DNA from: Desulfuromonadaceae bacterium
GTDB lineage: Bacteria > Desulfobacterota > Desulfuromonadia > Desulfuromonadales > SZUA-540
Assembly (NCBI GenBank): GCA_003250235.1
Contig: QKGY01000033.1
Span: 1 to 8,795, forward strand
DNA: 8,795 nt
Direction of reading: 5' to 3'
Shown: positions 1-6,118 of the stretch, in pieces
Layout: each line of letters opens with the position of its first letter
Numbering within the stretch: the first letter of the stretch is position 1
The notes under the pieces: model-generated
Database searches by the model: none
What the model saw: only the letters and a program-made list of their open reading frames with translations
Told to the model about the DNA's origin: nothing
Translations under genes and position numbers: made by a program

Positions 1-728
1 AGCGTAATTTCATCCATGCCGTCAAGGCCGAAAACGACAAACCCTCTGCGGCAGCCCAGGTTGTGCAGAACGTGCGCCAGGGGCTCAACCAGGTCCTCGC
101 GGTACACCCCCATCACCTGACAATCCGCCTTGGCAGGATTGGTCAAGGGACCCAGGATATTGAAAATCGTGCGTATACCGATTTCCTTGCGCGGGCCTAT
201 GGCATATTTCATGGCGCCGTGCAAAGCCGGCGCAAAGAGAAAGCCGACACCGATATCACTAATGCACCGCTCCACAACTTCCGGGGTTACATCGAGATTG
301 ACGCCGAGAGCTTCGAGAACATCGGCGCTTCCACAGGCCGAAGACACAGAACGGTTGCCATGCTTGGCCACCTTGACGCCGCAGGCGGAAACCACGAAGG
401 TGACCGTCGTCGAGATGTTAAAGGTGTTGGTGCCGTCGCCGCCGGTGCCGACCACATCCAGGATCGTTTCCTGATCGATATTGATGTCGTCGCGATCCAT
501 GTCCAGCACATTGCGACCGACCCTTATGGGAGTGGCCCGTTCCCGCATGACCCGTGCCGCGCCGGTGATTTCTTCGACGGTCTCCCCCTTCATCCGCAAT
601 GCGGTAATGAAGGCACCGATCTGAGCCGCAGTCGCCCCGCCGGACATGATCTGGTCCATCACCTCGACCATCTCCCCTTCGCTCAGATCCTTACGTTCGA
701 CCACCTTCGCTATAGCTGACTTGATCAT
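1..728 (-). CDS. trpD: Anthranilate phosphoribosyltransferase TrpD, 3' end cut by window edge
   Basis: Second step of tryptophan synthesis: transfers phosphoribose from PRPP to anthranilate to give phosphoribosyl-anthranilate, in the cytoplasm. Reading back from the ATG at 728-726 gives 242 codons open to the left edge; the family is usually about 340 residues, so roughly the last 100 are missing. The N-terminal helical domain (about residues 1-70) has the usual ITALRMKGET stretch. The PRPP-binding glycine loop GTGGDG is at 94-99, KHGNRSVSS at 122-130 and GPLTNPA at 193-199, all family hallmarks. A Shine-Dalgarno AAGGAG (742-737) lies 8 nt before the ATG. It is a stand-alone TrpD, not fused to TrpG as in enterobacteria. 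It is third in the trpE-trpG-trpD order, 51 nt after trpG. No frameshift is seen in the visible part. Confidence 0.96.
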   Translation of the reverse strand, partial: MIKSAIAKVVERKDLSEGEMVEVMDQIMSGGATAAQIGAFITALRMKGETVEEITGAARVMRERATPIRVGRNVLDMDRDDINIDQETILDVVGTGGDGTNTFNISTTVTFVVSACGVKVAKHGNRSVSSACGSADVLEALGVNLDVTPEVVERCISDIGVGFLFAPALHGAMKYAIGPRKEIGIRTIFNILGPLTNPAKADCQVMGVYREDLVEPLAHVLHNLGCRRGFVVFGLDGMDEIT

Positions 729-779
729 GGTTCTATCTCCTTGTCGCCACCAGCAAATAAAAGGGCGACCTGAATTTGT

Positions 780-1346
780 TTACGTTAAATCCAGAAAATT
801 CCTCAGAAGATTCTTTCCTTCAACGGTCAATATCGACTCAGGATGGAACTGCACCCCCCAGAGAGGTCGCTCGCGATGCTCAAGCCCCATGATGGTGCCA
901 TCGTCCACCCAGGCCGTCACCCTCAGGCAGGCGGGTAGGCTTTCTTTCTCAACAATCAGAGAATGGTAGCGGGTTGCGACAAAAGGGTTGGACAACCCCT
1001 TGAAAACACCGCTGCTATCATGATGGATCAGGCTTGTCTTGCCGTGCATCAGATGCGGAGCCCGGATCACCTTGCCCCCGAAAGCATGGCCAATGGATTG
1101 ATGCCCCAGACAGACCCCCAGCATGGGAATGCTTCCGGAGAGGCGCTGGATCAGCTCGACGGAAATTCCCGCCTCGGCAGGAGAACACGGACCTGGGGAG
1201 ATAACGATCCGGCGAGGACGCAAGGCAGCTATTTCTTCGACGGTTATCTTGTCGTTTCGGAAAACTCGTACATCCGCACCCAGCTCTTGAAGGTACTGAA
1301 CCAGGTTGTACGTAAAAGAATCGTAGTTATCGAGCATGAGCAGCAT
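780..1346 (-). CDS. trpG: Anthranilate synthase component II (glutamine amidotransferase) TrpG
   Basis: Class I glutamine amidotransferase of 188 residues that hydrolyses glutamine and passes ammonia to TrpE for anthranilate formation. The sequence opens with the family signature DNYDSFTYNLVQYL. The nucleophile is Cys79 in GVCLGHQ, and the other catalytic-triad members are His168 and Glu170 in FHPES. The oxyanion-loop PGPCSP motif is at 51-56. Length is typical for a single-domain TrpG. The ATG shares one base with the trpE stop codon (TGATG), and its Shine-Dalgarno GGAGGG (1360-1355) lies inside the last trpE codons, so the two are probably translationally coupled, which suits subunits of one complex. 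The in-frame ATG three codons later is less well placed. Many bacteria use one such protein for both anthranilate and p-aminobenzoate synthesis, so a PabA role as well is possible; the operon context favours TrpG. Confidence 0.96.
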   Translation of the reverse strand: MLLMLDNYDSFTYNLVQYLQELGADVRVFRNDKITVEEIAALRPRRIVISPGPCSPAEAGISVELIQRLSGSIPMLGVCLGHQSIGHAFGGKVIRAPHLMHGKTSLIHHDSSGVFKGLSNPFVATRYHSLIVEKESLPACLRVTAWVDDGTIMGLEHRERPLWGVQFHPESILTVEGKNLLRNFLDLT

Positions 1347-2824
1347 CAGTCAAGCCCTCCGCTGGCCATGTCGATCGCCTTGCGCACACCCATCGCCTTG
1401 TTGATCGTCTCCTGATACTCGGCCTGGGGATCAGAATCGGCCACGATACCCGCACCGGCCTGCAGATGAATTTTACCGTCGTGAACCACCAGGGTCCGAA
1501 TGGCGATCGCCATATCCATATTGCCGGAAAAGGAGAAATAGCCAATGGCGCCGCCATAAATCTCCCGGCGACACGGCTCCAGTTCGTCAATGATTTCCAT
1601 CGCTCGGATTTTCGGAGAGCCAGAGAGCGTCCCTGCCGGAAAGGCGGCCCGGAAGACATTAAAGGCGTCCTGTCCCTCTTCAAGCTGGCCCCGGACATTG
1701 GATACGATATGCATGACGTGGGAATAACGCTCGACGACCATCAGTTCACTGACCTCAACGGTTCCGGGTCGTGAAACGCGGCCGACATCGTTTCGGCCAA
1801 GGTCCACAAGCATGATGTGTTCCGCACACTCTTTGGGATCGTCCAGCAGTTCCTTTTCCAGCCGGGCATCCTCCTCGGCCGTTGCTCCCCGAGGACGCGT
1901 GCCGGCAATCGGCCGAACTTCTATGCGATCATCCTCTTTGCGCACCAGAACCTCGGGGGACGCACCGATGACCAGGGTGGGACCGAAACGCAGAAAGAAC
2001 ATGTACGGAGAGGGATTGATGGTTCGCAGGGCCCGATAGATGTCAAACGGGTCTGCAGTAAGATCCCCTGAAAACCGTTGGGAAAGCACGACCTGGAAAA
2101 TATCTCCCGCACGGATATATTCCTTGCAACGTTCAACGGCCTGCTTAAAATCTCCGGGGGAAAAATTGGGAGTGAGCGTTACCTTGTCAGGATTCCGGCG
2201 AAGCGGGGAAGACGCCAGAGGAATGCGAAGGCGCGCGATAAGTGCCTCGACTCCGGACTGACCCCGCGCGTAAGCCTCCTCAACAGACTCTCCCTGCTGC
2301 AAGTGGACATTGCATACGACCTTGATCTTCTGACGCATCGCGTCAAAGATCAGCAGTTGCTCGGTCAGCATGAAACAAGTGTCATAGGCGCCAATATTTC
2401 TGGGATTGTCGTCCGGAAGCTTCTCGATGAAGCGCACCATGTCATACCCGAGGTATCCCACAGCACCACCAAAGAAACGAGGCAACTCAGAAAGGCTGAC
2501 CGGCTTGTAGGGAGCTAGAAACCGTTTCAGTTCCCTGAGGGGGTCATCTGTTCGACCGGACTGAATGACCGTATGCCCATCGAGAACTTCATAGAAATCC
2601 CCTTTGGAACGGAACACTTTCGCCGGACCGCTCCCCAGGAAAGAATATCGCGCCCACTTTTCCCCCCCTTCAATACTTTCAAGCAGGAACGAAGTATGGC
2701 CGTCATCAATCTTGCGAAAGGCGGAAACGGGAGTTTCCATATCGGCAAGGATATCTCTGCAGACGGGGATGAGAGTGCCTTGCTGGCAGAGGGAACGAAA
2801 CTGCTCCAAAGTGGGGTAATACAT
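1346..2824 (-). CDS. trpE: Anthranilate synthase component I TrpE
   Basis: Converts chorismate plus ammonia (delivered by TrpG) to anthranilate, the committed step of tryptophan synthesis. Length is 492 residues, usual for the family. The N-terminal domain (about 1-210) carries the LLES element at 47-50, the tryptophan feedback site in characterised TrpE proteins, so allosteric inhibition is probably retained. The C-terminal chorismate-binding domain (about 220-490) shows GDIFQVVLSQRF (240-251), GASPEVLVR (287-295), RPIAGTRPRG (304-313), VDLGRNDVGRV (340-350), FPAGTLSGSPK (395-405), EIYGGAIGYFSF (421-432) and AGAGIVADSDP (456-466), so it looks catalytically complete. Start: ATG with GGAG (2833-2830) 5 nt upstream. 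It is the first gene after the alpha-operon terminator and has its own promoter. PabB (aminodeoxychorismate synthase) is the nearest alternative, but LLES and the trpG-trpD neighbours argue for TrpE. Confidence 0.97.
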   Translation of the reverse strand: MYYPTLEQFRSLCQQGTLIPVCRDILADMETPVSAFRKIDDGHTSFLLESIEGGEKWARYSFLGSGPAKVFRSKGDFYEVLDGHTVIQSGRTDDPLRELKRFLAPYKPVSLSELPRFFGGAVGYLGYDMVRFIEKLPDDNPRNIGAYDTCFMLTEQLLIFDAMRQKIKVVCNVHLQQGESVEEAYARGQSGVEALIARLRIPLASSPLRRNPDKVTLTPNFSPGDFKQAVERCKEYIRAGDIFQVVLSQRFSGDLTADPFDIYRALRTINPSPYMFFLRFGPTLVIGASPEVLVRKEDDRIEVRPIAGTRPRGATAEEDARLEKELLDDPKECAEHIMLVDLGRNDVGRVSRPGTVEVSELMVVERYSHVMHIVSNVRGQLEEGQDAFNVFRAAFPAGTLSGSPKIRAMEIIDELEPCRREIYGGAIGYFSFSGNMDMAIAIRTLVVHDGKIHLQAGAGIVADSDPQAEYQETINKAMGVRKAIDMASGGLD

Positions 2825-2850
2825 CGGAACTCCAAGAAATTAGGTGGGTA

Positions 2851-2880
2851 ACACTAGCATGAATCTTGAAGTTTCGTCAA
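2851..2880 (-). promoter_or_regulatory. Putative sigma70-type promoter of the trp operon
   Basis: On the minus strand a -35 hexamer TTGACG (2880-2875, 5 of 6 to consensus) is followed after 18 nt by TAGTGT (2856-2851), which keeps the three most conserved -10 positions and is preceded by TGC, an extended -10 element. The start of transcription would fall near 2844, giving a leader of only about 20 nt before the trpE ATG. It is the only good candidate in the 137-nt gap between rplQ and trpE, and it lies just beyond the upstream terminator, as expected for an independent operon. The site is inferred from sequence alone. Confidence 0.65.
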
Positions 2881-2905
2881 GGTGAAGCCCGGGTTTCAGA
2901 ACCAC

Positions 2906-2941
2906 AAAAAAAGGCAAGGAGCCTAGGCTCCTTGCCTTTTT
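2906..2941 (-). terminator. Intrinsic terminator of the ribosomal alpha operon
   Basis: A perfect 34-nt palindrome spans 2908-2941, centred between 2924 and 2925. Read on the minus strand it gives an A-run, a GC-rich hairpin (stem GGCAAGGAGC with GCTCCTTGCC, loop CTAG) and a run of seven T at 2912-2906. It sits 20 nt after the rplQ stop codon (2962). This is a textbook Rho-independent terminator. Because the A-run on one side mirrors the T-run on the other, the same hairpin is followed by five T on the plus strand and could stop transcription in both directions. Confidence 0.93.
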
Positions 2942-2961
2942 ATTAAGATTTCCTGCCGCTA

Positions 2962-3453
2962 TCAAGCGTTCTCTTCGCCAGGCTCTTCTACCTTGGCCTC
3001 TTCTGCCACCTGGGTAGGTTCCTCGACTTTCTCAACCTTAGGAGCGGGTGCGTCAACCTTGGCGACTGCTGCTTTTTTGCTGGGCTTCGGCGTGAAACCC
3101 TCTTCAACCAGCTCGATAATGGATTGGGGCGCGTTGTCACCGAGACGGCTGCCGACCTTAATAATCCGAGTATATCCGCCGGGACGATCTTTGTAGCGCG
3201 GGGCAACCATATCAAACAGTTTGGCAACCACTTTGCGCTCGCGGATAACAGCAAGGGCCTGCCGACGGGCGTGTAGATCTCCACGCTTGCCCAAAGTGAT
3301 CATTCTCTCGGCAACTTTCCTCAGCTCTTTGGCCCGGGAATCCGTTGTCGTGATCTTCTCGTGCAGAATCAGAGAAGTCACCATATTACGCATCATGGCC
3401 GAACGGTGGCTGGAGTTGCGGCCGAGCCGTTTTCCAGATTTATTGTGACGCAT
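2962..3453 (-). CDS. rplQ: 50S ribosomal protein L17 with C-terminal extension
   Basis: Large-subunit ribosomal protein that sits near the exit of the peptide tunnel. Residues 1-118 match the L17 core, with MRHNKSGKRLGRNSSHR at the N-terminus, the TTDSRAKELRKVAE helix (36-50) and GGYTRI (92-97) followed by GDNAP (105-109). Total length is 163, about 36 longer than the E. coli protein (127). The extra tail (about 122-163) is low-complexity, rich in Lys, Ala, Pro, Val and Glu, starts basic and ends acidic, and repeats KVEEP at 142-146 and 154-158. Start: ATG with AAAGGA (3469-3464) 10 nt upstream, 43 nt after rpoA. It is the last gene of the ribosomal block and is followed directly by the terminator. 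The assignment is certain; the role of the tail is unknown. Confidence 0.98.
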   Translation of the reverse strand: MRHNKSGKRLGRNSSHRSAMMRNMVTSLILHEKITTTDSRAKELRKVAERMITLGKRGDLHARRQALAVIRERKVVAKLFDMVAPRYKDRPGGYTRIIKVGSRLGDNAPQSIIELVEEGFTPKPSKKAAVAKVDAPAPKVEKVEEPTQVAEEAKVEEPGEENA

Positions 3454-3483
3454 TGTCTTCGGGTCCTTTCTTCTTTATTCCTC

Positions 3484-3515
3484 GGGAAAGGGGGAATTAT
3501 TCCTCCTCGTTTCCC
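3484..3515 (-). other. Stem-loop at the rpoA-rplQ junction enclosing the rpoA stop codon
   Basis: Read as minus-strand RNA, GGGAAA (3515-3510) pairs with UUUCCC (3489-3484). After a 3-nt bulge (3509-3507), GGAGGAA (3506-3500) pairs with UUCCCCC (3496-3490) with one A-C mismatch. The three loop bases (3499-3497) are the UAA stop codon of rpoA. No U-tract follows, so it is not an intrinsic terminator. It could be an RNA-processing or stability element, or may tune rplQ expression; that is inference. Confidence 0.5.
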
Positions 3516-4513
3516 TTCTGAATCATTTTGAGATACTCGGGATCCGGGAAATTATCCAGCTTCATCCCCAGGGTCAGATCCATCTCGGCCAATATATCCT
3601 TAATCTCATTCAAAGACTTTCGCCCGAAGTTCTGAGTCTTCAGCATCTCAGCCTCGCTGCGCTGCACCAAATCCCCAATGAGGTGGATATTGGCGTTTTT
3701 CAGACAGTTGGCGCTACGAACCGAAAGCTCGAGCTCGTCGACGCTCCGATAGAGATTTTCATTGATTTTCCGACCTTCTTCAGCCACTTCCTGAGCAACG
3801 GGCTCCAAATTTTCGTCAAAGTTGATGAAGATCTGCAGCTGCTCCTTGAGAATCTTGGCAGCATAAGCAACCGCATCATCAGGGCGTACGCTACCGTCAG
3901 TAACCACCTCAAGCGTAAGCTTATCATAGTCGGTAATCTGCCCCACCCTGGCATTCGTCACCGTGAAGTTAACCTTCTTCATCGGTGAAAAGATGGAGTC
4001 GATGGGAATGGTTCCTACAGGGGCCTTTTCGTCCCTGTTCCTCTCAGCAGGAACATACCCTTTACCGAGGCTGACGACCATATCCATCTCAACATCAGCC
4101 TCCTTGGAACACGTGGCGATATGATGATCTGGATTGAGAATTTCAACCTGCGAATCGGTAATGATGTCACCAGCTGTAATGACGCCGGCGCCCTTTTTAA
4201 CGATCCGAATGTTACGGCTCTCGTAGCCATGAAGCTTGAGAAGGACACCTTTGAGATTAAGAATGATATCGGTAACATCCTCAGTCACGCCGGGCACAGT
4301 AGAGAACTCGTGCAAAACCCCTTTGATGCGAACGGATGTGATAGCTGCTCCCTGCAGGGAGGAAAGCAGAATCCGACGCAAGGAGTTCCCCAAGGTGGTA
4401 CCGAACCCACGTTCAAAGGGTTCGGCGTAAAACTTACCGTAGGTATCGGTCAGAGTATCCGACTCAATCTGGAGGCGCTTTGGCTTGATCAGATCTCTCC
4501 AGTTTTTATACAT
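3497..4513 (-). CDS. rpoA: DNA-directed RNA polymerase subunit alpha
   Basis: Alpha subunit, whose dimer is the scaffold for assembly of beta and beta-prime. Length 338 is typical (E. coli 329). The N-terminal assembly domain (about 1-235) has the conserved GFGTTLGNSLRRILLSS at 36-52, used for dimerisation and beta contact. A linker (about 236-255) joins the C-terminal domain (about 256-320), which contains LELSVRSANCLKNANI, with Arg266 matching the E. coli Arg265 that binds UP-element DNA, and a helix-hairpin-helix region ending KSLNEIKDILAEMDLTLGMKL. Both domains look intact. Start: ATG with a strong GGAGG (4524-4520) 6 nt upstream, 45 nt after rpsD. It lies between rpsD and rplQ as in the classical alpha operon, which ties polymerase alpha synthesis to ribosomal proteins. 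The tail ends in an acidic run, GNEEE. Confidence 0.99.
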   Translation of the reverse strand: MYKNWRDLIKPKRLQIESDTLTDTYGKFYAEPFERGFGTTLGNSLRRILLSSLQGAAITSVRIKGVLHEFSTVPGVTEDVTDIILNLKGVLLKLHGYESRNIRIVKKGAGVITAGDIITDSQVEILNPDHHIATCSKEADVEMDMVVSLGKGYVPAERNRDEKAPVGTIPIDSIFSPMKKVNFTVTNARVGQITDYDKLTLEVVTDGSVRPDDAVAYAAKILKEQLQIFINFDENLEPVAQEVAEEGRKINENLYRSVDELELSVRSANCLKNANIHLIGDLVQRSEAEMLKTQNFGRKSLNEIKDILAEMDLTLGMKLDNFPDPEYLKMIQKGNEEE

Positions 4514-4558
4514 TCGTATCCTCCGTAATGAGGTTACATCAGCGGACTGCCAAGTAGA

Positions 4559-5188
4559 TTACTTGGAGTACAGTTCGACAATGAGATGTTCTTGGAATTC
4601 AGGCGTAGTCATTTCCTCACGGACAGGCAGGGTCTTGACCGTTCCTTTGAACGCAGCACGATCCAGCTCGACCCAGGTAGGAATGCCACGACGCATCACA
4701 CCGTCTAAGGCCTCATTGATACGAACGATTTTTTGGCTCTTCTCCCTCAGCGCTACCGCATCGCCGACGCGTACGAGATAGGAAGGGATATTGACCTTGC
4801 GGCCGTTAACCAGAAAGTGCCCCTGGCGGACAAGCAGACGGGCTTCATTCCGCGAAGTGGCAAATCCCATGCGATAAACCATGCTGTCGAGGCGGCGCTC
4901 GAGCAGCATCAGCAGATTTTCGCCGGTTACGCCCTTCATCCGATCAGCCTTGTCAAACGTCGACCGGAATTGTTTTTCGATCAACCCGTACGTACGTTTC
5001 ACCTTCTGCTTGGCGCGCAGCTGAGTCCCGTAGTCGGTAACTTTGGTACGACCCTGGCCGTGCTGACCAGGTGCATAGTTACGGCGCTCAATCGCACATT
5101 TATCTGTATGGCATCTGTCCCCTTTCAGGAACAGTTTCGCATTTTCCCTCCTGCACAAGCGGCAGACAGGTCCTGTATATCTAGCCAA
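4559..5188 (-). CDS. rpsD: 30S ribosomal protein S4, zinc-binding (four-Cys) form, TTG start
   Basis: Primary 16S rRNA-binding protein that starts assembly of the 30S body; in E. coli it also represses its own operon. Length 209 is normal. Cys9, Cys12, Cys26 and Cys31 (C-x2-C-x13-C-x4-C) form the N-terminal zinc knuckle of the Cys-containing S4 type. The S4 RNA-binding domain covers about 98-160 (RRLDSMVYRMGFATSRNEAR, then GHFLVNGRKVNIPSY). The start codon is TTG at 5188-5186. It is fixed by the conserved MARYTGP beginning and by a very strong AAGGAGG (5202-5196) 7 nt upstream; no ATG or GTG lies nearby. It follows rpsK by 20 nt, and that gap holds the Shine-Dalgarno. A TTG start on so highly expressed a gene is unusual and could lower or regulate its translation (inference). 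Confidence 0.98.
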   Translation of the reverse strand: MARYTGPVCRLCRRENAKLFLKGDRCHTDKCAIERRNYAPGQHGQGRTKVTDYGTQLRAKQKVKRTYGLIEKQFRSTFDKADRMKGVTGENLLMLLERRLDSMVYRMGFATSRNEARLLVRQGHFLVNGRKVNIPSYLVRVGDAVALREKSQKIVRINEALDGVMRRGIPTWVELDRAAFKGTVKTLPVREEMTTPEFQEHLIVELYSK

Positions 5189-5195
5189 CGTTCGT

Positions 5196-5202
5196 CCTCC
5201 TT
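5196..5202 (-). promoter_or_regulatory. Strong Shine-Dalgarno that fixes the TTG start of rpsD
   Basis: AAGGAGG on the minus strand, 7 nt before the TTG at 5188-5186. It is a near-full complement of the 16S 3' end with ideal spacing, so the non-ATG start is real and not an artefact of a longer reading frame. Confidence 0.85.
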
Positions 5203-5208
5203 ATCTCT

Positions 5209-5604
5209 TTAAACTCTTCTGCGTTTGGGGGGGCGGCAGCCATTGTGGGGAATAGGCGTTACATCCTTGATCATCGTGATGTTGAGCCCAGCAGCCTGAA
5301 GCGCGCGCAAAGCGGACTCACGTCCGGAACCGGGTCCTTTGACATAAGCGATAAGGCTGCGCATGCCATGTTCCATGGCTTTTTTGGCTGCGTCTTCGGC
5401 TGCTACCTGTGCCGCAAAAGGAGTACTCTTACGGGAGCCTTTGAAGTTCTTGGCGCCACAAGTGGACCAAGAAATAACGTTACCGGCAATATCGGTAATC
5501 GTCACGATGGTATTGTTAAAGGTCGCTTGGATGTGAGCCACACCATTTGCGACATTTTTCTTCTCGACTTTTTTTCTTACAACTTTTTTACCTGGCTTAG
5601 CCAT
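5209..5604 (-). CDS. rpsK: 30S ribosomal protein S11
   Basis: Small-subunit platform protein that binds 16S rRNA together with S6, S18 and S21 and lines the mRNA exit region. Length 131 (E. coli 129). A lysine-rich N-terminus (1-20) is followed by the S11 fold, with GVAHIQATFNNTIVTITD at 21-38, GSRKSTPFAAQ at 56-66, KGPGSGRESALRAL at 89-102 and the invariant end TPIPHNGCRPPKRRRV. The Asn121-Gly122 step matches the Asn119 of E. coli S11 known to become isoaspartate. Start: ATG with GGGAGG (5614-5609) 4 nt upstream, which is close but acceptable. It lies 11 nt after rpsM and 20 nt before rpsD in the same transcript. Confidence 0.99.
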   Translation of the reverse strand: MAKPGKKVVRKKVEKKNVANGVAHIQATFNNTIVTITDIAGNVISWSTCGAKNFKGSRKSTPFAAQVAAEDAAKKAMEHGMRSLIAYVKGPGSGRESALRALQAAGLNITMIKDVTPIPHNGCRPPKRRRV

Positions 5605-5615
5605 GCTTCCTCCCG

Positions 5616-5984
5616 TTATTTCTTCTTACCGGCGACGGTCTTACGAGGACCTTTGCGGGTGCGGGCATTTGTTTTCGTTTTCTGCCCACGAACAGGCAGA
5701 CCACGCCGATGACGCAGACCGCGATAGCAGCCCAGATCCATCAGGCGCTTGATATTCATGGAAATCTCCCTGCGAAGGTCACCTTCAACCCGATACTCGC
5801 GGTCGATGATTTCACGAATCTTGGCGACTTCAGCTTCAGTCAGATCATCCGTCCGGGTATTCGCATCCACCCCAGCCTTGGCAAGAATCTCCTGAGAGGA
5901 AGAGCGACCAATACCATAGATATAGGTGAGCGCAACTTCACTCCGTTTATTCCTCGGTAAGTCGATACCAGCAATACGTGCCAA
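5616..5984 (-). CDS. rpsM: 30S ribosomal protein S13, TTG start
   Basis: Small-subunit head protein that contacts tRNA and forms intersubunit bridges with the large subunit. Length 122 (E. coli 118). The sequence begins MARIAGIDLPRNKR, has the helix-turn-helix-like IYGIGRSSSQEIL (22-34), the core LRREISMNIKRLMDLGCYRGLRHRRGLPVRGQ (70-101, quoted in part as REISMNIKRLMDLGCYRG), and ends with the basic TNARTRKGPRK tail. The start codon is TTG at 5984-5982. The next in-frame codons upstream lead to a TAG stop without any ATG or GTG, and AGGAGG (5998-5993) lies 8 nt before, so TTG is the only sensible start. It follows rpmJ by 20 nt. That gap is too short for the separate S4-binding pseudoknot leader known from gammaproteobacteria unless it reaches into rpmJ. 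Confidence 0.98.
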   Translation of the reverse strand: MARIAGIDLPRNKRSEVALTYIYGIGRSSSQEILAKAGVDANTRTDDLTEAEVAKIREIIDREYRVEGDLRREISMNIKRLMDLGCYRGLRHRRGLPVRGQKTKTNARTRKGPRKTVAGKKK

Positions 5985-5992
5985 TGTCTTTT

Positions 5993-5998
5993 CCTCCT
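5993..5998 (-). promoter_or_regulatory. Shine-Dalgarno that fixes the TTG start of rpsM
   Basis: AGGAGG on the minus strand, 8 nt before the TTG at 5984-5982, inside the 20-nt gap after rpmJ. An in-frame TAG at the 5' edge of this site excludes any longer S13 reading frame. Confidence 0.85.
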
Positions 5999-6004
5999 AA
6001 TCCT

Positions 6005-6118
6005 TTAACCTTGTTTCTGCTTATGCTTGGGGTTCTCACAGATGATCCTGACAATGCCCTTACGCTTTATGACTTTGCACTTGTCACAGATCGCCTTAAC
6101 CGAAGCTCGGACTTTCAT
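6005..6118 (-). CDS. rpmJ: 50S ribosomal protein L36, zinc-ribbon form
   Basis: A short 37-codon gene that length-filtered ORF lists miss. Translation from the ATG at 6118-6116 begins MKVRASVKAICDKC and ends NPKHKQKQG, the complete small L36. Zinc ligands are Cys11, Cys14, Cys27 and His32 (C-x2-C-x12-C-x4-H), so this is the zinc-containing type and not the Cys-less duplicate found in some genomes. The protein binds 23S rRNA near the GTPase-associated region. Shine-Dalgarno AAAGGA (6131-6126) lies 7 nt upstream. It sits between map and rpsM, where rpmJ is found in many bacteria, and opens the rpsM-rpsK-rpsD-rpoA-rplQ run. Confidence 0.97.
   Translation of the reverse strand: MKVRASVKAICDKCKVIKRKGIVRIICENPKHKQKQG

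Noticed and set aside
63..719. A 218-codon plus-strand reading frame opposite trpD
   Set aside because: The minus strand encodes a clear TrpD with all family motifs over the same bases; the plus frame is a composition effect with no recognisable domain.
2841..2862. A possible TrpR operator at the trpE promoter
   Set aside because: One CTAG occurs in the -10 region, but the second half of the E. coli-type operator (CTAG-TTAA-CTAG) is missing, and no other convincing inverted repeat lies in the promoter.
5985..6118. An S4-binding pseudoknot leader in front of rpsM, as in the E. coli alpha operon
   Set aside because: Only 20 nt separate rpmJ and rpsM, so a leader would have to lie inside rpmJ. 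I could not trace a convincing nested pseudoknot by eye.
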